Assembly (NCBI GenBank): GCA_022257805.1
Contig: JAKOPB010000033.1
Coordinates: 1 to 5,284 of the forward strand
Origin: Nanobdellati archaeon
Lineage (GTDB): Archaea; Aenigmatarchaeota; Aenigmatarchaeia; PWEA01
Direction: 5' to 3'
Length of the DNA stretch: 5,284 bases
The notes below the pieces were generated by a model. That model had not been told where the DNA came from. It did no database searches and saw only the letters and a list, made by a program, of their open reading frames with translations. The translations under genes were made by a program, and so were the position numbers. Below are positions 1 to 4,235 of this stretch, one piece after another (positions within the stretch are counted from its first letter, which is position 1; each line of letters begins with the position of its first letter).

Positions 1-447
1 AAAGCCTTCCATAGAAATCTGGAGCTTGAACTCGTATACTCCGCTACCTGTGTTGGTCGAATCGAGAAGCTCTACCTCGGCCCCCATCGCCTCCACATCC
101 CTGCTTATAAAATCAACTGCCCTGTCAACAGCATCCGCGTCAGTTTCCTCACCGAATGTGAGATCGGTTTCCGTTCCGTAGACTAGGAGGGCACCAAGAA
201 CTATAACCATAAGTGCAACAAGTCCAACTTTCACCGGTGTCGAAAGGGCACCGAAACTAAACACATTCTCCTTACCTTCCGATTCATCGGACTTCTTCTT
301 TTTATTCGTCTTTGCTTCAGAGTCCCTACCGGTTTTTTCAAGTATCTCTTCCTTCTCGTCGGGATGCTTCTGACCTATGTGTATGTGAAGCCCTCTCTTC
401 GTATCGTAGCTGTTTCCACACTCCGGGCATTTGAACTTCTCTGACAT
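1..447 (-). CDS. C2H2 zinc-finger, single-pass membrane protein, N-terminal part (C-terminus off the left edge)
   Basis: The frame is open for 149 codons from an ATG at 447 to the window edge. Residues 7-28 form a classical C2H2 zinc finger: C7-x2-C10-x12-H23-x4-H28, with Tyr14 and Leu20 at the usual core positions. A charged linker follows (about 29-68, with a Lys cluster at 46-52), then one hydrophobic membrane segment at about 73-90. After that comes an acidic stretch and the start of a folded region (about 104-149) containing AVDFISRDVEAMGAEVELL. With the Lys cluster inside, the finger would be cytoplasmic and the C-terminal part outside. From memory, DPANN archaea have proteins with this order whose C-terminus is a DsbA-like thioredoxin domain preceded by a domain of this kind; that domain would lie outside the window, so this is inference. 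The gene is divergent from the hydrogenase operon and has its own leaderless-type promoter. The membrane zinc-finger architecture is clear, but the function is unknown. Confidence 0.85.
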   Translation of the reverse strand, partial: MSEKFKCPECGNSYDTKRGLHIHIGQKHPDEKEEILEKTGRDSEAKTNKKKKSDESEGKENVFSFGALSTPVKVGLVALMVIVLGALLVYGTETDLTFGEETDADAVDRAVDFISRDVEAMGAEVELLDSTNTGSGVYEFKLQISMEGF

Positions 448-469
448 GCAACTAAACTTTTACTTCACG

Positions 470-486
470 CTTATAAAGTTTTCAGG
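470..486 (-). promoter_or_regulatory. TATA/BRE promoter of the zinc-finger membrane protein gene (leaderless)
   Basis: On the minus strand the sequence reads CTGAAAACTTTATAAG. TTTATAA (477 to 471) fits an archaeal TATA box, and the A-rich stretch just upstream fits a TFB recognition element. The TATA centre (about 474) is 27 nt from the A of the ATG at 447. That spacing would place the transcription start at or next to the start codon, giving a leaderless mRNA. No SD site is seen before the ATG, which agrees. Confidence 0.6.
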
Positions 487-891
487 AGAAGAAGTTCCAA
501 AATCTTCTGGAAACCAAGACCAGAGACATCGCCAGAATCACCAGAAGAATTGGACTCTGGAAGAAATTCGTGAAAGGGAACGAGGCCTCTGTATTTCCAT
601 CTGCATATTAGTTGTGCTCGTCCCAACAAGGTACGGGACACGAACAAGAAATCCAGCTCACTCCAAACTTCCTCCACCTGCTCTACGAGCATCAGTCCGA
701 TCATATAGTTATTAACCAGGAAAGCTCGAGAACCAGAACCACGGAAAAACATCAAAGTAGGCCTGTCTCCAAGACCACCTCTTCTAGTTCTTTATCACCT
801 ATATTCTTATCCTATCAATATATGTCACCTGGAAAACCTTCTGAGAACTATATCGAAACCAAAGTCTGCTTCGAAGGATCTCACAGGAAGG

Positions 892-904
892 ATATTTATT
901 AAAA
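892..904 (+). promoter_or_regulatory. Probable TATA box of the hydrogenase operon
   Basis: The A/T-only run ATATTTATTAAAA lies after a purine-rich AGGAAGG that could act as the TFB recognition element. With the usual spacing of about 25 nt, transcription would start near 922-925, giving a leader of only about 12-15 nt before the ATG at 937. The first gene has a weak SD while every later gene has a strong one, which fits a short leader. No operator-like palindrome is obvious. Confidence 0.5.
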
Positions 905-936
905 CGGAAATGCATAGGAAAAACAGTTGGTAAAGG

Positions 937-1191
937 ATGATAGAAATCTTCAGTATCGTACTGATATCCTGTGCTCTGATCACAGCCTTTGCTTCCTTGA
1001 TATCTAAAGACCTCTTGAAGTCGGCCGTTCTCCTTGGAGTTATGTGCGCGTTCCTCTCCGGGGAGTTTTATCTCCTGGGGTACGGAACTCTTTCAATCGC
1101 AAACCTCGTATTCGGGTCCCTGCTCACCCCCTATGTCTACATCCGAACCGTGAAAGCTACCGAAAGGATGGAGGGCGCAGAAGATGATTGA
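937..1191 (+). CDS. mbhD: MbhD-like (MrpA C-terminal/DUF4040-like) membrane subunit, divergent
   Basis: This 84-residue protein has three membrane helices (about 4-22, 27-47, 50-70) and a short charged tail. The block KDLLKSAVLLGVMCAFLSGEFYLLG matches the start of the MrpA C-terminal/MbhD family, where a charged 'DLL+aavllgi' segment leads into helix 2. In MbhD and MrpA the next segment has the form APDvAxTEAavGaG. Here it is YGTLSIANLVFGSLL, so the conserved Asp and Glu become Thr51 and Asn56 while Gly60 stays aligned. In Mbh these small subunits form the ion-conducting Mrp-type part of the complex. The start is secure because an in-frame TAA lies at 931-933, just before AGG-ATG. It is the first gene of the operon, has only a weak SD, and overlaps the next gene by 8 nt. 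Family assignment is probable; the D symbol is by position and similarity. Confidence 0.72.
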   Translation: MIEIFSIVLISCALITAFASLISKDLLKSAVLLGVMCAFLSGEFYLLGYGTLSIANLVFGSLLTPYVYIRTVKATERMEGAEDD

Positions 1192-1474
1192 TCCAAATAT
1201 CGTGGCTGTGGTATTGCTTTTCTTTGCGGCATTTGGAGCGCTCGCTCTGAAGAAAAACATAATGAAGGCTGTCATGGCCGTCACAGTTCTAACACAGTCT
1301 GCTCTCCTTATGTTGGTATCTATGAAGGGCTGGGAATACGCCGTATCCGAAGGAATTGCAGTAAGGGCGGTTCTAATTAGCTTTCTCGTGCTGCTGGTTC
1401 TCCTGTTCTTCGTGCACAGGATATACAAAAGCTATGGAAGCCTGGACGCAAGGAAGAGGAGGTTGAAGGGATGA
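1184..1474 (+). CDS. mbhG: MbhG-like (MrpC/NuoK-family) membrane subunit
   Basis: This 96-residue protein has three membrane helices (about 4-22, 28-46, 59-79) and a basic C-terminal tail. The size, the short 'ALKKNIMKAV' loop between helices 1 and 2, and the ending HRIYKSYGSLDARKRR resemble MrpC and MbhG, whose third helix also runs into an 'xRxYK' tail. The usual MrpC signature before helix 3 (DPLPQALVLTAIVI) is only weakly kept as AVRAVLISFLVL, so Gln and the DP pair are lost. The place between MbhD-like and MbhH is as expected for MbhG. In Mrp-type modules this subunit sits beside MrpD and helps shape the ion path. Its start is backed by GGAGGG at 1170-1175, 8 nt upstream. It overlaps both neighbours (8 nt and 4 nt). 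It could also be described simply as NuoK-like. Confidence 0.75.
   Translation: MIDPNIVAVVLLFFAAFGALALKKNIMKAVMAVTVLTQSALLMLVSMKGWEYAVSEGIAVRAVLISFLVLLVLLFFVHRIYKSYGSLDARKRRLKG
1457..1463 (+). promoter_or_regulatory. Strong Shine-Dalgarno site for mbhH
   Basis: AGGAGGT inside the end of mbhG is a full match to the archaeal anti-SD core and lies 7 nt before the ATG at 1471. It fixes the mbhH start and suggests efficient coupled translation of the pump subunit. Confidence 0.7.
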
Positions 1475-3003
1475 CGGAACCTGTAGTTAGCTACTTACCA
1501 GTTTTAGCCGTAGTTTTGCCCCTTTTTTCTGCGGTTATAGTTTACGCTTCAATGAAGCTCAACAAAAACCTAGGAAGAGCAGTAAGTTTTGTTTCACTTG
1601 TAGCAACAGCTTTACTTTCATCTATACTCGGATATAGAGCTCTCAACGGAAGGATACCTTCCAGTATTTTAGGAGGAGTTGAGGAAGCCCTGATGGATTT
1701 TCCTTTCCAAGTTATCCTGGAGACGGACGCACTCTCTGCTCTAATGGGTGTCTTGGCAGCCTCGATAGCTCTTTTAGTAGGACTCTACTCCCTTGGATTC
1801 ATCAAGGACAAGGACAACGAAGGCCTTTACCATACGCTTCTCCTGATAACGACGTCGGGGATGCTCGGCCTGGTCTACAGTGCAAGCCTCTCTAGCATAT
1901 TCCTGTTCCTCGAGATTGCATCCCTGTCCTCCGCGGGCCTCATAGCCTTCTACGTGAGTAGGGGCGAAAGCTTTGAAGCCGCGTACAAATACATGATGAT
2001 AAGTGCAGTAAGCGCAGCAATGATACTATTTTCCTTGGCCATCCTACACGGCCAATACGGAACTTTGGTAATCTCGGAGCTGTCCGGTCTACTTCGCTTT
2101 ACAGTTATGGACAAGATAGCCCTAGGAATCCTGGTCTCGGCCTTCGCTATGAAATGTGGAGCCGTTCCTCTCCACATGTGGGTATCCGATAGCTACGGCG
2201 AAGCACCTGCCCCTATATCCGCCCTTCTCGTCGTAGTAAGCCAGGCAAGTCTCTACGCACTTTTCCGTATATCCTTCGCGCTCACAGGAACGGCCTCGCT
2301 TACGGCTGTCTCCTGGTCCCTGATAATCTTCGGAGTACTGTCGATGTTCGTCGGAGTTACAATGGCCCTCCCACAGAAGGATGTAAAGAGGCTAATGGCG
2401 TACCACGCAATATCGCAGACAGGATACATGCTCCTGGGTGTCGGCGTAGGCCTAGCAGTCATTACAAGACCTGAGGTACTGGAAACCGTAGGAATAACAT
2501 CTATGGAGGGCGGGCTCTTCCATGTGGTCAACCACGCCATGTACAAGGGTCTTCTGTTTCTCTGCGCAGGAGCCATAATATACAAAACAGGAACGAAAAA
2601 CCTGAACGAGATGAATGGCTTGGCACACACCATGCCCTACACCACCGTTCTTTTCCTGGTTGGCGCTCTGGCCATCGCAGGGCTGCCACCCTTCAGCGGC
2701 TTCGCGTCGAAGATAATGATATACCAGTCGACCTTCGCCTTCAACCCCCTTCTGGCTGCCATAGGAATGACCGTAAGCATACTTACACTCGCGTCCTTCG
2801 TAAAGGTCTTTCAGAACGCTTTCATGGGAAGAGAAAGTTCAGGGGAAAGCGGTGAGGTCCCGAAGTTCATGTTGGCGGCGATGGTGGTCCTGGCTGTAGG
2901 TGTAATCCTGTTCGGGTTGGTTCCTAACGTCGTTGTTGAGAGTTTAATAGCTCCGGCCGCAGAAACATTGTTAGGCGAGTTCAACGTAGGTGGTTTGATA
3001 TGA
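1471..3003 (+). CDS. mbhH: MbhH, MrpD/ND5-like ion-translocating membrane subunit of the hydrogenase
   Basis: This 510-residue protein has about 14 membrane helices and belongs to the proton-conducting antiporter-like family (NuoL/M/N, MrpA/D). Key residues are in place: Glu148 in helix 5 (FLFLEIASLSS), Lys228 in helix 7 (AMKCGAVPLHMWVSD), the amphipathic 'QKDVKRLMAYHAISQTGYM' segment at 302-320, His351, His355 and Lys359 in FHVVNHAMYKGLLFL, and Lys414 in GLPPFSGFASK. These form the central polar path used to couple redox chemistry to ion movement. One difference is that helix 8 has Gln258 where NuoM has the functional Lys (NuoL has His at the comparable site). Length is normal for MbhH/MrpD. 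The ATG is set by the full SD at 1457-1463. The gene overlaps mbhG and mbhI by 4 nt each (ATGA), so translation is likely coupled. MrpD-type is favoured over a respiratory Nuo subunit by the neighbouring hydrogenase genes. Confidence 0.93.
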   Translation: MTEPVVSYLPVLAVVLPLFSAVIVYASMKLNKNLGRAVSFVSLVATALLSSILGYRALNGRIPSSILGGVEEALMDFPFQVILETDALSALMGVLAASIALLVGLYSLGFIKDKDNEGLYHTLLLITTSGMLGLVYSASLSSIFLFLEIASLSSAGLIAFYVSRGESFEAAYKYMMISAVSAAMILFSLAILHGQYGTLVISELSGLLRFTVMDKIALGILVSAFAMKCGAVPLHMWVSDSYGEAPAPISALLVVVSQASLYALFRISFALTGTASLTAVSWSLIIFGVLSMFVGVTMALPQKDVKRLMAYHAISQTGYMLLGVGVGLAVITRPEVLETVGITSMEGGLFHVVNHAMYKGLLFLCAGAIIYKTGTKNLNEMNGLAHTMPYTTVLFLVGALAIAGLPPFSGFASKIMIYQSTFAFNPLLAAIGMTVSILTLASFVKVFQNAFMGRESSGESGEVPKFMLAAMVVLAVGVILFGLVPNVVVESLIAPAAETLLGEFNVGGLI

Positions 3004-3326
3004 TAGGACTAGAAACGGGCTACGGATACTGGAGTCCCGTAATCTGGCTTGTATCATTGATAGTGATAGCTGTGCTTATTCTCTTCTTGAGAAGTCTTGG
3101 AAAGAAGGACTATAAAAAGGAGGGTGGCAAGGATGAAGAGTTCTTCTCCGGTAACGAACCGCCTGAAGAGGGTTTCAGAGGAGACTACTGGGGATTTTTT
3201 GAAGTTTTTGAAAGGTATTACAAATACATGAAAAAGATGCACAGTGGGCTTATAAACGACTACATGCTGTGGTTCCTTGTTGTGCTGGTTTTAGTTGTCT
3301 TTTCGCTACTCGTGAGGTCGATATGA
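3000..3326 (+). CDS. mbhI: MbhI-like two-helix linker subunit
   Basis: This 108-residue protein has one membrane helix near each end (about 13-31 and 88-105). They are joined by a hydrophilic stretch with a charged first half (KKDYKKEGGKDEEFFSG) and an aromatic second half (GDYWGFFEVFERYYKYMKKM). The segment HSGLINDYMLWFLV before helix 2 resembles the C-terminal end of long ND5/HyfB-type subunits, where a His-x-Gly...Tyr motif leads into the last helix. So MbhI looks like the detached C-terminal extension of the pump subunit. In the Pyrococcus Mbh structure MbhI links the Mrp-type part to the hydrogenase part; that role is inferred here from position and shape. AGGTGG at 2988-2993 precedes the ATG by 6 nt. 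It overlaps mbhH by ATGA and meets mbhJ at TGATG. Confidence 0.8.
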   Translation: MIGLETGYGYWSPVIWLVSLIVIAVLILFLRSLGKKDYKKEGGKDEEFFSGNEPPEEGFRGDYWGFFEVFERYYKYMKKMHSGLINDYMLWFLVVLVLVVFSLLVRSI

Positions 3327-3754
3327 TGAATCAGGAAGAAATAAAGAAGTCATTGTGGGTCTTCCATCTAAACACTGGATCCTGTAACGGCTGCGACATA
3401 GAGATAGTAGCAAGCAGCAACCCAAGGTACGATATAGAGAGGTTCGGCACGAAGATTATCGGAACCCCAAGGCACGCCGATGCGCTCCTGATAACCGGTC
3501 CTGTGACCAGGGAGATGGAGAAAAGGGCCAAGAGGGTTTACGAGCAGGTCCCGGAGCCGAAGGTAGTAATAAGCGTCGGTAACTGCGGAAACACCGGCGG
3601 TGTTTTTTACGAATCCTACAACCTTGAAGGACCCGTGGACGAGGTCTTTCCCGTGGACGTTTACGTCCCGGGTTGTCCGCCTCGGCCCGAGGCAATAATA
3701 GACGGGTTGAAGGAAGCATGGAAGATTTTAGAAGGTGAGGAAGATGAAGGTTGA
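3326..3754 (+). CDS. mbhJ: MbhJ, small subunit of the membrane-bound [NiFe] hydrogenase
   Basis: This 142-residue NuoB-like protein carries one [4Fe-4S] cluster next to the active site. The four ligands are visible: Cys20 and Cys23 in TGSCNGCDIEI, Cys87 in VGNCGNTGG, and Cys117 in VPGCPPRP. The blocks PRYDIERFG, TPRHADALLITGPVT and VDVYVPGCPPRPEAI are typical of group 4 (energy-converting) hydrogenase small subunits. It passes electrons from the ferredoxin-like subunit to the large subunit on the cytoplasmic face. I chose the ATG at 3326 because AGGT at 3315-3318 then sits at the same distance from the start as in the other genes of the operon. The ATG at 3323 would add one Met and cannot be excluded, and a GTG at 3269 would run far into mbhI and is unlikely. 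The end overlaps mbhK by 11 nt. Confidence 0.95.
   Translation: MNQEEIKKSLWVFHLNTGSCNGCDIEIVASSNPRYDIERFGTKIIGTPRHADALLITGPVTREMEKRAKRVYEQVPEPKVVISVGNCGNTGGVFYESYNLEGPVDEVFPVDVYVPGCPPRPEAIIDGLKEAWKILEGEEDEG
3733..3738 (+). promoter_or_regulatory. Shine-Dalgarno site that decides the mbhK start
   Basis: AGGTGA lies 5 nt before the ATG at 3744. A GTG at 3735 in the same frame falls inside this SD and has no good site of its own, so the ATG is preferred. Confidence 0.65.
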
Positions 3755-4235
3755 CGAGATCATCGGGAGGTTTGAAGGCAAGGACGGGCTCAAAAATGTC
3801 GAGAAGAGGGGGAGGAGGGTCTGGTTGACCGTTGACAGAGAAAGCTTCAAGGATTTTGTAGAGGAGGTTTATGAAATACAGGAGGATGCACACTTCTCAG
3901 TATGCACAGGAACCGATCTGGGAGAGAGCGTAGAGCTGATATACTACTTCTCTTTAAACTTCAGGGAAAGACACGGAGAAATATACCTAGGTATAAGAGT
4001 AAGTCTGCCAAAGGACGACCTTAAAATACAGACAATAACCGACGTCGTAAAAGGAGCTCAGATATCCGAGAGAGAAATACAGGAGATGCTCGGTGTGAAA
4101 GTAGAGGGAACGCCGGACGCGAGGAGACTTTTCCTGGACGAAGACTTCCCCGAGGAAACCTACCCATGGAGGAGAGACGAAAAGGGGCCGGACGAAATCA
4201 CGAAGGACTTCCACGAAGGTGATGAGAATGGGTGA
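3744..4235 (+). CDS. mbhK: MbhK, NuoC-like (30 kDa) subunit of the membrane-bound hydrogenase
   Basis: This 163-residue soluble protein is related to complex I subunit NuoC. The family signature is seen at 109-145: EREIQEMLGVKVEGTPDARR followed by LFLDEDFPEETYPWRRD, matching the 'ERE-x-D/M-xGI-x-F/V-xGxPDxRRLxLxEDFP...PxR+D' pattern. The N-terminal half has the alternating alpha/beta pattern of the fold (VWLTVDRESFKDFVEEVYE, VELIYYFSLNF). It binds no cofactor itself; it packs on the large subunit and stabilises the cytoplasmic arm. The start at 3744 is set by AGGTGA at 3733-3738. It overlaps mbhJ by 11 nt and mbhL by 8 nt. Length is close to that of archaeal MbhK. The identification is firm at family level, and the symbol follows from the operon. 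Confidence 0.92.
   Translation: MKVDEIIGRFEGKDGLKNVEKRGRRVWLTVDRESFKDFVEEVYEIQEDAHFSVCTGTDLGESVELIYYFSLNFRERHGEIYLGIRVSLPKDDLKIQTITDVVKGAQISEREIQEMLGVKVEGTPDARRLFLDEDFPEETYPWRRDEKGPDEITKDFHEGDENG
4217..4223 (+). promoter_or_regulatory. Shine-Dalgarno site that decides the mbhL start
   Basis: AGGTGAT is 4 nt before the ATG at 4228. An in-frame ATG at 4222 overlaps this site and so is a poor start. The choice of 4228 gives the same SD spacing as mbhK. Confidence 0.65.

Larger units (their letters stand above)
448..936. other. Long divergent intergenic region with no convincing gene
   Basis: These 489 bases separate the minus-strand zinc-finger gene from the plus-strand operon. Promoter-like elements lie at both ends (about 470-486 minus, about 892-904 plus). 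Open frames exist on both strands in the middle (for example 471-752 minus, 431-715 plus and 612-902 plus), but they overlap one another. They lack SD sites at a useful distance, and their proteins show no motif I recognise. The minus frame uses CGT and CGA for some Arg codons and is poor in Lys, unlike the operon genes. I see no tRNA, no conserved RNase P or SRP RNA core, no CRISPR repeats and no strong hairpin. A small protein, a noncoding RNA or a decayed gene cannot be excluded. Confidence 0.5.

Noticed and set aside
620..639. Possible hairpin GTCCC...GGGAC with a 10-nt loop
   Set aside because: Only 5 bp of stem, no T-run and no extension of pairing, so it is not above chance.
431..715. 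Plus-strand open frame of 94 codons that starts inside the zinc-finger gene
   Set aside because: Begins antisense to the coding start of the minus-strand gene, has no motif, and looks like a chance frame.
471..752. Minus-strand open frame of 93 codons (ATG at 752) between the two divergent genes
   Set aside because: No SD or well-placed TATA box, no family resemblance, Leu/Phe/Ser-rich and Lys-poor, and CGT/CGA codons unlike the neighbours. Its stop lies in the TATA box of the next gene. Not called, but left as a question under the intergenic finding.
612..902. Plus-strand open frame of 96 codons just before the operon
   Set aside because: Low-complexity Ser/Thr-rich composition, no SD, overlaps other open frames, and runs into the operon promoter.
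1471..3003. Possibility that this is part of a respiratory complex I (Nuo/Fpo) operon
   Set aside because: The adjoining large subunit keeps the nickel-binding CxxC of L1, which NuoD-type proteins lack, and gene order follows mbh.
3269..3325. Upstream GTG start for mbhJ giving an 18-residue N-terminal extension
   Set aside because: It would lie inside the last membrane helix of mbhI, has no SD, and the family begins near LWVFHLNTGSC.
3456..3893. Long minus-strand frame of 145 codons opposite mbhJ/mbhK
   Set aside because: Pro/Arg-rich shadow of two well-supported genes on the plus strand.
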